Below, piece after piece: positions 20,065 through 32,032 of a DNA stretch of 64,000 nt. The translations under genes were made by a program, and so were the position numbers. Origin of the DNA: Stemphylium vesicarium (taxonomy: Eukaryota; Ascomycota; Dothideomycetes; Pleosporales; Pleosporaceae). The number at the start of each line of letters is the position of its first letter. The first letter of the stretch is position 1. The stretch is taken from NCBI GenBank assembly GCA_004380135.1, contig QXCR01000094.1, forward strand, positions 51,563 to 115,562. Reading direction: 5' to 3'. The notes beneath the pieces were generated by a model that did no database searches, was not told where the DNA came from, and saw nothing but the letters and a program-made list of their open reading frames with translations.

Positions 20065-22990
20065 GATTGACCAATAAGGATTACTACCCAGAGTACTAGA
20101 AGAGAAAGGACGTAAAGTAATGGGAGACGAAAGCGCCAGAGAGAAGGAAGATGTGCGTTTGGTGAAAGAAGTGTGTTTAGTCGATGCCATTATATCTTTT
20201 CTGGCCTCTCGAAATAGGAGGAGTTGGTAGTGTGGGCACGCTCCATTCTCATATTCGCCTGTACTACCCGACCAGGGTGCCGCCATGTAAACCTAAGTGA
20301 AGTGTGGTACCGACCTTTCTGGGCTGAACGACGAATACTCAAACCCGCACGAACCTGTTCTTGGGTGCGAAAGCAATGCGTGTGGCCAAACAGGGAAGCG
20401 TTGATGCGTTAGTGGCATGTGCATTCCGACGGATGCGTTGTTATAGCGAGATTTGAACTTCAATGTACGATGGAGCTAGAACTTTGGAATGTCAAGTTAG
20501 TCGCCTGACTTCGACGCCGCCATCAACCTGGCTCCGCTTTGAGTCTTTCTCGTCATCGTGACGAAGATTGTCCCACAGGAATCGCTGACGTCTCATCGAA
20601 CGTCCCATATTCGTGAAGCGTTGAACACGCGTCAATAGCCTCACTGTCGGGTTTGGAAGTTTTTCTGCGAAGCCGATGTGCATTGATGTTGGAAGGTCGC
20701 CAAGCTTGAAGCCAGTACCTAGCCAGGCACGGTCGTTGTTTTGACAGGTCGTTCGAAACGTCGGTCGCTCCAAGGTACCTTGGACACGCGTGCTACGACA
20801 CAACTAACTTTCAGCAGAGATGTCAGTTACCGCTCTCAAGCCACGGTTACAGGACTGATGATTGTCAAATTGCCTGTATCGGATGCGGACTCTATGTGCC
20901 CATAGTGTAGTACAGAGAGCAGGTGTGACGAACCGTCAGCATTGAACCATCATTCCACTTCCGAATTCCGAGAATAAGCGGACGGCTCACTCCCGCCGCT
21001 CCACTCTCGCAACGCGTGTTAACTGTGGAACCAGGACAAGCGAATGACTGCGTTCAGAAGGGCGACATCCAGTATCATGAAGCTGTCTGTATTTTCATGC
21101 ACGTTATCGCCGCCGAACGATTCCTGTGTCGTTCCCAGTGAAGTTTGCGCAACACTGTTCTGTATCACTGACAGGTTCGTGATCAATAGGATTGGCCGAC
21201 GTGCAGTGTATTCAGGCTAGCCCTGTCGCTGATCAACTCTGGTACCGAGAGCACGGAACTGCCGTTGCAAGCTTGAGCGGATCACCCGTCTTTCCTTACC
21301 TTAATCTGATTCCCGCGAGCGATCGTTTCATGTTATCAACTGCGCTTGACCTTTCACAAAGGCGACGATAGATTGAGCAGCTGCAGTAGCTGCAATCTGG
21401 CCGTAAAATCAATAGATATCGCGGGATTGGAGGAGCCACACATCCCTCTCCGCGGACGGCTCATAGCCAATGATCAAAACGAGCGCAAGCCAGTTTTTGC
21501 GCGGCCGACCTATCGCGACTGAGAAATCTGTGCTACAGACAAAGAGCTGTAATCGTTTCGCCGATTTTGCGAACATGCTTCGCCACCCCATTGCGTACGG
21601 GAAAAGCGAGATGCGAATGACTAGCGGTCGTTGTAAGATGAAAGGGGAATGAAAGCCTTTGAAACAGTCCGCAGCAGAATCGGGCCGAATGCATTGTAAT
21701 TTACGTCGTTTCAGTGGAGGGATTATTCGAGATAGGAGAATGCATCTATCTGATCTTTAAAGCGCATGGGAACTCCGTAATGTCGATGCCGGGACAGACT
21801 TGCCATGTTCTCAGTTGGCTCTGCCTGTCACCCGTGACGGTGTTGGCGGCCGTGGTGTCTACTCGGCTCAAACGGTAACCCGATTAAATGCATGAGCCAA
21901 AAAGCAACAAAGCCACGAACGAGTGGCGCTGCATCTAGACATGGGAGTATCCAAGATATGGAGAACGATAATTGAATCCGTTATGGATCGGGATGGCGCC
22001 ATCATGGGGAAGCGAAGATTCTCATGAGAGGGTTCAGTTTCCGCGGTGCGAAGTTGCTGCTAGTACCAATGGGGCCTAGACCAGGTCGCCCATGACCCTC
22101 TTCCCGAGGCTCAGGTGTCGGAAGTTGAGGAATCCGAATTGTCTCCATGCCCCCTTTACTCTTTCAAGAAAGCGCTCGCATTGACGCTCTTCTCGTTTGT
22201 ACGAAAACTTACACAGCCCTGCATCTTCCATCAAAACAGGCCAAAGTTTGCAACGGCCGTGGTTCAAGAAAAAAGTAACATGAACGTCACGAAACGCATC
22301 TCCCATGGTCAATTAAGGAGTGTACGGCAAGCCTCTTTGGGTCTCCACCAATTCTTTAGCACACCATCACAGCACAAGTATGGTTGGCTACCTGCAGGCT
22401 CCCATGCCGAACACGAGCCCATCGAGATCCTGGCCTAGATCATCGGATACCTAGGTTGCGAATGCGAGCTGTCATCAGACGTTGAGCCGTCAAAAAAGCG
22501 CCACATTCTCTCATACCGGGTCAAGCGTCCTACTAGTGCTCAGGCATCTTTCTTCGAAGGGCAAGCGGCTCGAGTCAAGCGAACATCAAAATCTTGGAAG
22601 GCCGCTCTCCCGCTTCGGCAAAAGCTTAGTCGCCGATCTTTTACGAAACCGAGTCCAGAAATGATCCAGAAGTGATCCATTATTTCCTCGATGTGTGCGG
22701 GAAACCGTCAGCCACGTACGAAACTGTGCGTACGTGTCTGCATATGGTTGAAGCCCCGAGGTATATTGTATAATAGGAGGAGCTTGATTGGCAGTCGCTA
22801 TGGGGTTAATATCGCAAAGCGATATGAGGTTGATGGCGACTCGTGGGTGGAGAAGCAGCTGAGTGGAATGACGATGTTAGCACTGAACTGGATTGCATCA
22901 CATCGGTAAAGCAGGATGTGATCGCGATCAGAGTCTTAAAGCGTCGAGAAGCCCTCCCCCAACACTTCCAATTCGTCCACCACCTCAAAG
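20065..22990. other. Long gene-poor stretch
   Basis: 2.9 kb between the aquaporin start and the peroxidase gene, the longest unexplained stretch here. Only short random-looking frames occur on both strands and no repeat boundaries or transposon motifs are visible. It must contain the promoters of the aquaporin and peroxidase genes; a TATA-like stretch (tatattgtataata) is at about 22763-22776. I see nothing else in it. Confidence 0.5.
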
Positions 22991-24496
22991 ATGCGTTCTT
23001 CGTTATTACTACCTGCTCTCATTGCCCCCTCAGCCTTCGCCTTCCCATGGCTGAAGCCTGAAGGCCTCGAAGCTCTCTTGAACCATCCAGAGGCACGAGC
23101 TGAGGCCCAGCGTCAGCTGCAAAGCCGCGACAGTACTGCCCAACAACCTCGCCAGCTTGGAACTGGCCTGTTACCAGGACTTGTCGATTTACTCGAAGGC
23201 ACTTTGCAAGCCGTCCTTGATCCCATACTTGGTCTCGTTCCCACCCAGGACTCGGTAAAGGGACTGAAGAAGTTTCCTGAAGGTATGATCGATACAGAAC
23301 GTTCCTCATCAGTCACTGACAGCTCCCAGCAAACTACCCATTCCAAAACCCCGGTCCTACTGACCAGCGCGGTCCCTGCCCCGGTCTCAACACTTTAGCA
23401 AACCATGGATGTGAGTTACCCCATCCCCTTCCACTCTACAATCAACTAAGATGACCCAGATATCCCACGAAATGGCATAGCGACAATCGGGCAAATCCAA
23501 GCCGGAACCCAAGCAGTCTTCAACATGGGCGCCGACCTAAGCGCTCTCCTCGCAACAGGCGGAGCCCTCGACGGCGGCGACATTCTCTCCACCAAGATGA
23601 GCATCGGCGGCCCCGACTCACGCGTCGGCATCCTAAACGGCGCGCTCAACGCCCTCCTCGGCACACCCTCGGGCATCGCGGGCCACGGCAAATTCAACGA
23701 AGGCGATGCATCCGCCACGCGCCTGGACTTTTACATCGAGGGGGATAACATCTCTTTCCGCCCTGAGCTATTTCAGCAACTGCACCAGCAAGCTCTCGCA
23801 ACGGGAAATGGGACATACAGCGTTGGCGTGATAAAGGAGCACTTCAAGAAGCGTTATGCAGCTTCGAAGGCAGCAAATGACCAGTTCTACTTCAACTTGC
23901 CATCTGCGGGTGTCGTCATGGGTGCGTACTACTTTATCCCGGGGTTCTTCTCCAACGGAACTATCGGTGCGGGCGGTGTCGCGAATGAAGCTTCCATCAC
24001 AAGCTTCTATGGCGCAAAGCCCAAGCGAGAGGGTGCATGGAGCGACCCGAACCTGGAATACACACACGTCCCCGAGCGCATCCCAGAGCAGGGTTGGTAC
24101 CGTCGCGCGACACCAATGACGATTGCCGAAGCCGTTGGAGGGATCCTAGATGTCTACCTTTCTACTGGGCCTGCTCTTGGTGGAGCCGGTGCTGATCAAT
24201 CATGGGTCCTGGGTCCTTTGGATCTTCCTAACAACCCACAGGCGCTTGGGTGCTTCCTTTACAACGCGGTTTATGCGAACTTTCCTAGCGAGTTGTTCAA
24301 CTCTGTTGAGCTGGTCCAGAGCGTTGTCAACTTTTTGAGTGGAAAGTTGGCGCCGGGGTATCAGGCGTTGGGCTGCACGAAAGACTTTCCTGATATGAGT
24401 GGATTGGACCCGGATCGGTATGATGAATGGGCGAGGACGTATGTTGGTGATGCGAAGAAGAAGGCTTTAGGCAGTGGATGGTATGAGAAGGCTTAA
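22991..24496 (+). CDS. Secreted heme-thiolate peroxidase (chloroperoxidase / unspecific peroxygenase family)
   Basis: Extracellular heme-thiolate enzyme that uses H2O2 to oxygenate or halogenate substrates. Exons 22991-23282, 23330-23410, 23460-24496 give 469 residues. The signal peptide is residues 1-17 (MRSSLLLPALIAPSAFA). Splicing creates the PCP motif with proximal Cys at about 114: GPCPGLNTLANH joined to GYIPRNG. The acid-site motif EGDASATRLDFY carries the EGD that binds Mg2+ and includes the catalytic Glu region. Two Asn-Gly-Thr sites can be N-glycosylated. It is longer than short peroxygenases, fitting the long or chloroperoxidase-like fungal group. The junctions are 47- and 49-nt introns. 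The peroxide source could be the glyoxal oxidase downstream (inference). Confidence 0.93.
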
Positions 24497-24627
24497 GCTG
24501 CATCCGCTATATATTTCATCGGCAGTATGATTGTATCATCATCGATGTGACGGTGTTACAATGAGTATTCTCAAATAATGCAAACTTCAATCGCCGTCTC
24601 TGGGGAGCGATGTTTCCCTGCCGCCAT

Positions 24628-25536
24628 TTATTTCCGCACACCCATACCATAAATTTCATACGGGAAGTCCTCCAGACTGTATCTCGTTTCCGCCACGCCA
24701 TCCTCTGACACCATGCGTCCGTCATTCGTAACAAGATGTACCCTCGCACTCGGCTCAACAGGCGACCCATAATCAGGTACGGTTCCATCTTCCTCCGTTC
24801 TTCCCATGAGTACATCCATCTCCCGCCCCTTGCAGACCTCCGCTAGTCCCGGATGCGGCACCCAAACAACACGCATGCCCGCTCTTCTCGCTGCCTCCAC
24901 ACCAGCAATCGAGTCCTCAAACACTAGACACTCTTGCGGCTCAAGTGTACGCTGTCCACGCGCCGTCTCCGCAGCGTTCAACCGCTTCAGAGCCAGAAGA
25001 AAGATATCAGGCTCAGGCTTCTTTCTGCTATCCGACATCTCTGGGTCATCTCCGAAGACATGGAAAGCGGGGTCATCGAACGCAGTATTGATGCTAGGAA
25101 CATGCGATGTTTTGAGTTTGAACTTCTCTTGCCCTGCTGAGCTAGCCAGCGACAACAACACAGGCGGGACAGTTTTCGATTTGAGAGTGGTGAGAAGCTC
25201 GTCGACGCCCGGAAGAACCTTGCTGTCTTTGAATAGATGAGTGTATTCCTTTTCTTGTGCTGACCATTCGGCGGGTGTAAGTGGTAACTGCGCCCACGCT
25301 AGGAGGCGATTCGTTCCCTGGGTTTCGCTGTAAGCGAAATGTTTCTCGCTGTAGGATCTCGGGCTTACCTTTGAGCCTCTGCTTTGCTGTGTGGCTTTTA
25401 TCTTCCATGGGTATTGTGCTCTTCCGCATTCGCGGAGAATATTGTTGTAGATGTTGGTATAGATGTCTTCTGAATTTATGAGTGTGCCGTCGACATCGAA
25501 TATGCACGCCCGTATCGGCGGCAACTGCTCGGTCAT
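24628..25536 (-). CDS. HAD-like phosphatase (pseudouridine-5'-phosphatase / Gpp1-like)
   Basis: Haloacid dehalogenase-type phosphatase. The motif I nucleophile site is CIFDVDGTLINSE at residues 12-24, motif II lies in PPVLLSLASS, motif III in the KKPEPDIFLLAL region, and motif IV in CLVFEDSIAGVEAARRAGM. The 303-codon frame is open throughout, but a 51-nt piece (25368-25318) has perfect intron ends (AAAG|gtaagc ... cccag) and codes for residues absent from the family, so I propose exons 25536-25369 and 25317-24628, 285 residues. It is probably a cytosolic hydrolase of a small sugar or nucleotide phosphate. Its 3' end faces that of the peroxidase, 131 nt away. Confidence 0.88.
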   Translation of the reverse strand: MTEQLPPIRACIFDVDGTLINSEDIYTNIYNNILRECGRAQYPWKIKATQQSRGSKVSPRSYSEKHFAYSETQGTNRLLAWAQLPLTPAEWSAQEKEYTHLFKDSKVLPGVDELLTTLKSKTVPPVLLSLASSAGQEKFKLKTSHVPSINTAFDDPAFHVFGDDPEMSDSRKKPEPDIFLLALKRLNAAETARGQRTLEPQECLVFEDSIAGVEAARRAGMRVVWVPHPGLAEVCKGREMDVLMGRTEEDGTVPDYGSPVEPSARVHLVTNDGRMVSEDGVAETRYSLEDFPYEIYGMGVRK

Positions 25537-26206
25537 ATTCTACTTGCAGTTATAATATACGGAGGATAATTGAGCTGATAGGGTGTAGTGGATCGTTGGG
25601 TGTCAAGTGTGGGCTTCCAAGCCGTGCAATGTCACTGCCGTTCCCGCACGTTTACCCCGCGGGCGCTAGCCCGAATTCAGAATAGCTTACCACGCGGGCC
25701 GTGAAGCCTCAAGCTGTCACTGCATTCTGTGAACGCTTTTCTGCCCGAAAAACAGTTCAAAACGCATCATCAGTTTCCATGCCCTGTTCCAGCCACATTT
25801 CCCAAACCAGCTATTACGTCGCTACTAAACACTACTTGTCGGAAGGTCATCTTCACGTAAGCGCCTGTAGTGGGGTAAGAAGAACGCAAAGTGGGTTCAT
25901 CATGCGAAATGAGCTAGGATTGTTGAAATTCCTTGACGAGCGACTGAAGTTTGATTGGAGGGAATTCCCGAGGACAAGCAATGAATGCGGCCTTTTGCTT
26001 ACCTAGCGCTTTAGGTAGACTAAGAAGAGATGGTGTTGACGGGTGGCCTGGCACTTGTGCCGTCTACGAGCGCTACAGTTTGTGACGAGACTGCGATCCC
26101 GATGACCTTGGGCAGGAAGAAATTGTGCATATAACGAGGATGCCTTCGCGATCATGTCTTGGTAGCTTCGTTCGTTCTTCTTCAGGCCACCCATCGCGCA
26201 CCCAGA
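25537..26206. other. Divergent promoter region
   Basis: 670 nt between the HAD phosphatase (-) and MpaB-like (+) start codons. No gene seen. Confidence 0.5.
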
Positions 26207-27634
26207 ATGTCGCTGTACCTCCTTCTCTTCCCCGTAGCTATTAGCTACTTCATACTGGTCCGAACTCTTAGATACCGCCGCATCTCGCAACTGCAGGCAC
26301 AACATGGCGCCGATTCCTCCCAATTCACTGACCTCAATTACAAAGATGCCCAAAAGATTCTGGGCCAAATGGGTCTCTACGAATTCCCGTGGATCTTTCT
26401 CGCAGGCAAAGACTTTGCCTTCCTAAGAGTATGTCAATTTCTCGTCCTCCAAGAACGCATCTCTAGTTGCACGTCACGTCCAGAACTCACACAACTCTAG
26501 GCCTTCGCGATCCCCGGCATATCCAAAGTTTCCGTCGCAGCCAAAGAAATGGTGAACCAGACAGGAAAGCGATACGCCGACACCACCGTGCTCGTCGGCG
26601 AGTTCCTCGTCAACGATATTGACAGCGAACGCGCATGCATCGCCATCAACCGCATGAACTGGATCCACTCACGCTACGGCAGCAAGATAAAGATGGACCA
26701 GATGGTTTACACACTCTGCCTACTGACCTGCGAGGCTCTCCAGTGGATCGACAGGTACGATTGGAGACTGACAACAGGATTGGAGAAGCATGCGTCGTGG
26801 GTATTCTGGGATGAGGTGGGTCGGAGGATGGGACTCAAGGGTGTGCCAAGCAGCTTTGAGGCGTGCGCGGAGTTCATTGAGGAGTTTGAGAAGAGGAATA
26901 TGGAGCCGTCGGATGATAACGCGGTGATTGCGAAGGGTGTTTTTGCACTGTATGCGTCTACCATACCTGCGTTTCTCACACCCGTTGTTCACGCCGTCCT
27001 TATCGCTTTCATGGACTCGCGGTTGAGCAGTGCTTTCAAGATATCTGCACCTCCGACCAACGCCGTTCGATCGCTCCTCGGTTTCCTGTTGGATATCCGG
27101 AAGTACTTCGTTAGGTACTTCATGCTGCCACGATACTCAACTCTCCAAGTCTTCGGGGAAGAGAACGCCGCTGGGTACCGACCAATGATGTTCTGGGAGA
27201 TCGAACCTTGGTACGTGGCATCGTCGAAGGACTGCAGTTGGCTGCATAGGGCATATACTGGCTTCTTTGGTCTCCCCTTGGCAGGCGACTCAAAGTACAG
27301 GCCAGAAGGGTACAAACTCCAGGAGATTGGGCCGAGGCATCTTGAGGGCAAAGGTGGCGATGAAGTCTTGTCGTTCGTCCAGAAGGGCGGAGCTCGCTCG
27401 TTCACTACGTTCGGGCAGTTTGACGGTGCGTTTTACACGAGCGGCGGGTGTCCGATGGTGTCTGAGGTGGGTACCACGAAGGGCGGATGCCCACTTGGGT
27501 TCGAAGAGTCTCCTAAGACGGTGTCTGCAAATCATGGCTCGAGTGACCTTCCCGATCAGTCGAAAATCTATTCGTCACCCTCGCAGGTCGCTCATGCAAT
27601 CACGGCAGCTCTTCCTGTGGTCACGGAGCTGTGA
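26207..27634 (+). CDS. MpaB/DUF2236-type oxygenase, ER-bound
   Basis: Member of the DUF2236 (rubber oxygenase Lcp / MpaB) family. MpaB' in mycophenolic acid synthesis is an ER-bound oxygenase that cleaves a prenyl double bond. Exons 26207-26428 and 26501-27634 give 451 residues. There is an N-terminal membrane anchor at residues 2-18 (LYLLLFPVAISYFIL), then YEFPWIFLAGKDFAFLR joined to AFAIPGISKVSVAAKE. Family landmarks include GKRYADTTVLVGEF, AINRMNWIHSRYG (His in the heme pocket region) and RRMGLKGVP. The C-terminal tail is Ser/Cys/Gly-rich (GGCPMVSEV, GGCPLGFEE) and looks disordered. The substrate is unknown. Neighbours are a HAD phosphatase and a glyoxal oxidase. Confidence 0.87.
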
Positions 27635-27712
27635 AATGGTACATTCTTGTGCAGGTAGCGGCCCACAAGTCTTGGCTTGCGAATGGTCGTACTCATCGCG
27701 ATGCCCATTCCT

Positions 27713-27732
27713 TGCACTAGTGTACTAGTGCA
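27713..27732. repeat. Short inverted repeat downstream of the MpaB-like gene
   Basis: TGCACTAG and CTAGTGCA separated by TGTA, 8-bp perfect arms, about 80 nt after the stop codon. It could form a hairpin in the 3'UTR; a chance palindrome is possible. Confidence 0.7.
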
Positions 27733-29033
27733 GGCAATACACATACCAATGTATACGTGCATATTTTACATGTATGCAAATGCCCATACTAGGTTAGTCA
27801 CAATGGCACTATCGCCATGGCGATGTCCAGAGAGCTGAGTGAAGTACCGACCTGATGTAGCTTCCTGTCACATGCTGCTGGCCCGGCGTACCTTCGGTAC
27901 GTTGTGGCGTTCAATAAGGCAATCTAACAACAGTCGGACTTTGTTAGGCCATTTCTACTGGCCGCCTTACGTCGTGCTAGCCAAGCCCCGTTTTCTTGTG
28001 CATCTCCACAGTCGGCAATCCTTAGGCGGTAGCGTATCTTGACTGCAATCTTCCTCACAGGGAAATTGAGCAGCCACAGGCGGCTCGAGTACGCCACGAG
28101 GATGTTTGGCATGGAATCCGCAAGGCTCGCTGGCTCCGTCCAATGCTGAGCTGTCCGCGTATCTATTGAATTGTGGTGTTGCATCGGCTGACATGCTCAA
28201 AGTGACGTCGCGCATACGGGGCCATGTGGCCAACGACCGAATTCGTGTTACACGATACTGGTAGGCAATGAAAATAGCTTAGTTCGAAGGCGATGCAGCA
28301 ACGGCAGGGAAGGCTCGCTCCAAAAGCCTGGTCCATAAGCAAGCTGCTATGTTTAGCCCCAGGTGACCGACCGGCTCGTATCGCACCGCTCACTGGCGAT
28401 CAGAAAGTTCAAGGAGAGAGGGCGGCAAAGTCCCCGATGGACACTTAAAAGTTAGGCGCGAAATCGTGCCGCGAAGCTGGACCCTGAGATCGGCGGGCGT
28501 GCTTGAGGTGTGACGAACAACGAACAACGACAAACACCACCATCAACCCTGAACCCTCCCGCCACTCTTTTAGAGTCACGCCTGAATACCCGTAGCGTTC
28601 AGCCCACCCTAACCAATGCGACAAAAATTCACGAGGAATTAGATTAATCGCATGTCTAGCCCCGTTCTTGATTGGTTCGTGATAAGGACGCGATCTTTAT
28701 CCGGTAATACCAAGCAGAGCGGGATGACTGCCTAAGCGAGTACTAACAAGATAGCGAACGCAGCCAGGGCTGGGAGCTCTCTCTCTCTTTTCCGGATTCT
28801 GCTTGTCAGCCGCAATATAGGGAATTCGACTATTGGATCAATGCAATTCGCGCGGCTACGCGAGCTAATACGTGCCATCGACGCCGCGGTCATGCAGCTC
28901 AACCGCCGCTTGATGTACCTGCCGAAGTTGGCTGACGGGGTGGGTGGCCAGCCGTGGTGTTGAAGCGGTCTGATCAGGGGCGGCAATAGCATGGCATGGA
29001 CTATGGATACTTGCGTACAGACATCGTGATGCC

Positions 29034-29041
29034 TATATAAA
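29034..29041 (+). promoter_or_regulatory. TATA box of the glyoxal oxidase gene
   Basis: TATATAAA, 132 nt upstream of the ATG at 29173, at a usual distance for a core promoter. Confidence 0.6.
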
Positions 29042-29172
29042 TTGGCCTGTCTGGGGTGCTGGCAAAGTATCCTGGGTACTTGTTTAACCAGGCGCCTCTT
29101 TCTTCCCGTCGGAAGTTTTCTTGATAGAATCGCATTCTTCTCAATCGTTTCGAAACTCCCATTGTGGCACAT

Positions 29173-32032
29173 ATGGCGCGCCATCGTGCCTTTCGGCTGC
29201 CATTTAGCCTGCAACTCCTGGTCCTCGGCCTGGCATACCGGGCCAGTGCGCAGAGCACGACAACACCCGAAGTGCCCAGCAATACCACTGCCCCTGAACC
29301 GAAGAGAGGATGGTATCCCGAAGGTTGCTATACTGACAGCGTTGGTGGTCGAACCCTGTCCGTAGGGATGGGCGTGGCCGGTGCAATGACGAATGCGAAG
29401 TGCAGAGACGCATGTCGAGCAGCAGGGTACGTACTTGCTGGCACTGAGTACGCTGGCGAGTGTTTCTGCGACAACCAATTGCGGAACAAAGGAGGACCGG
29501 CACCTGATGGCGAAGCGAAGTGCAATATGGCCTGCAACGGGAATCAAACTGAAATGTGCGGCGGTCCTGATCGCTTGACCTTGTTCAAGTTCTATACGGG
29601 TAGTGAGACGAGTACATCAGCGACTGCCCCTTCCACCGGTTCACCTACTGCTTCAGCTACTGCGTCCGAGGCTACCGAGTCCAGTGCAGCGCCTGCTGCC
29701 ACTGGTCTCCCAGATGGCTTCGAATACAAAGGTTGTTACGTTGATGGGCCCGGATACCGTATCGTCAATTACCAACAACCTGACGACCAGAGCATGACGA
29801 TTGCCTCCTGCACCACAAAGTGTGCGGATGCTGGATATGAGATCGCAGCTATGGAGTATAGCTATCAATGTTTCTGTGATGACTTGGTAAGCATCGTGAA
29901 GACCGTCATAATCAATCGGTTGCTGACTTTGATAGGTCAGGATGGGAGGCAAACCCGCAACGTCCGAGTCTGAGTGCAACACCAAGTGTGCAGGCAACTC
30001 AGCTGAAACATGCGGAGGCCCCAACAGAATGAGCATATACTCAAGCCAAGACCCGTTGAAGGTCATAAAAGCTCCAAGTCCAGCCCAGAACGTTAGTGAC
30101 TGGACATATCAAGGTTGCATCACCGATGGCGGCGCGGCCAATCAAGTCTTTCCGTGGAAGTTGGTCAATCAGACCGGAAATTCCCCACAATGGTGCTTGA
30201 GCCAGTGTCAAGCATTCGGCTACATGGCAGGAGGTATGGAGTATGGCGAGGAGTGCTATTGCGGAGATCTGGATGGCATCGAGAAAACTGGAGCAGAGAC
30301 TGTCGCCGAGTCTGAATGCAGCACCGCATGCCCTGGAGACCCCGAAGCACTCTGTGGTCAAGGTAATCGATTGAGTTGGTACAAGTGGGAAGGTGAGCCG
30401 CTCTATGTGTGGGAGTACCCCAAAGGAATCGGAGCAGGCCGCTACGAGTTCCTGGTCGGAGGCCCCATTATTCCGTTGATCTCACAGCCTGGTGTCAACG
30501 GCAAGATCAACTTCCTCGAGAAGCACGGAACAGGAGAGCCCAACACGACTGGTGCTTATGAGTTTGATCCATCGATTGGAGACGACATTTTCCACGCCTT
30601 CCGTGAGCTGCAGGGGATCAAGACGGATATTTTCTGCGCTGCAGGACTGACCTTGCCGGACCGTGCTGGTCGCCAGATCAATATCGGTGGCTGGTCGACC
30701 GATTCATTGTTCGGTGTCCGCATATACTGGCCAGACGGATCGCCCGGCGTCAACGGTACAAACAACTGGCAGGAGGATGTAAACACCATCAAGCTACAGC
30801 GTGGCCGTTGGTATCCAACGGGACTTGTCATGGCAAATGGCTCGATGCTTATTGTTGGTGGACAAGACGGCTCAAACGGCCCGCCTGTCCCGAACATGGA
30901 AATTTTGCCCACGGTCGGACCTGTGTATGAAGCGCAGTACCTACGCGACACCGATCCGTACAACCTTTATCCCTTCTTAGTAGTATTGCCGTCCGGTGGC
31001 ATTTTCATTCAATACTACAACGAAGCACGCATCCTGGACGAGGTCAGCCTGGAAACCGTCAAGATTCTGCCCAAAGCCCCGGCTGCCATCACCGACCCCA
31101 CCGGAGGCCGAACATACCCATACGAAGGGACTCAGGTTCTCCTTCCCCAGTACTACCCCTATGATGCACCCCTCGAGGTTCTCATCTGCGGTGGTGCAGC
31201 CAGGCAGCCCAGGTGGGGGCTTGACAACTGCGTCAGCATCGAACCCGACGCTGCAGAGCCAACATGGACCCTTGAGCGTATGCCATCTCGACGTGTGATG
31301 TCATGCATGGCGACGTTGCCTGACGGAACCTATCTGATATTGAATGGAGCTGAGATTGGCGAGGCGGGCTTCGGTCTGGCCGACCAATCCAATCTCAACG
31401 CGGTGTTGTACGACTCCAGGAAGCCACGACACCAGCGCATGAGCGTCATGGCAAACACGACAATTGCGCGCATGTACCATTCCGAGGCGGTGGTGATGGA
31501 TGACGGAAGGGTTCTCGTATCTGGCTCTGACCCCCAGGACCAGGGAGCGCATCCGCAAGAGCACCGATTGGAGGTCTTCCTCCCACCGTACCTGCTCTCC
31601 GGTGCAGCTCAACCGACCTTCGATCTGCCACAGAATGATTGGATCTGGGAAGCAGACTACTCTTTCACGGTAACATCCTCCTCTGGCGGTGCAATCAAGG
31701 TGTCGCTCCTGGGGTCTGAGTCCAGCACACATGGTAGCTCGATGGGTGCGCGCATCCTCTTTCCTAGCGTATCCTGCTCAGGGCGAGATTGCACGGTCAA
31801 GGCGCCAGCCGGGCCATACATCGCGCCAGTGGGGTGGTATAGGATGTTTGTTCTCGACGGACCCACGCCATCGCACGCCAAATGGGTGAGGCTAGGTGGT
31901 GATCCAGCGAGCCTAGGAAATTGGCCGGACGCACCCGCTTTTCAACCATTGCCCGGAATGGGGCCTGTACGCACACTCAATACGACCACGTCCAGGTCAG
32001 TATCGACTATCCCTCGCAGCTTCAGCGGTTGA
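29173..32032 (+). CDS. WSC-domain glyoxal oxidase (copper radical oxidase, AA5_1), secreted
   Basis: Secreted copper-radical enzyme that oxidises aldehydes to acids and makes H2O2. Exons 29173-29886 and 29936-32032 give 936 residues. The signal peptide covers residues 1-27 (ending YRASAQ). Three WSC cysteine modules follow: GWYPEGCYTD (about 45-135), FEYKGCYVDG (about 178-275, split by the intron), and WTYQGCITDG (about 290-385). The catalytic part has the Cys of KTDIFCAAG (about 472), the Tyr of RWYPTG (about 531), the Tyr-His pair of ARMYHSEA (about 752-753) and the His of PSHAKW (about 885), matching the Cys-Tyr crosslink and copper ligands of glyoxal oxidase. A Ser/Thr linker sits between WSC1 and WSC2. 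No GPI signal. The WSC modules probably bind cell-wall or plant polysaccharide. Confidence 0.94.

Larger units (their letters stand above)
27635..29172. other. Intergenic region upstream of the glyoxal oxidase
   Basis: 1.5 kb without a supported gene. It carries an inverted repeat at 27713-27732 just after the MpaB-like stop and a TATA box at 29034-29041. Confidence 0.5.
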
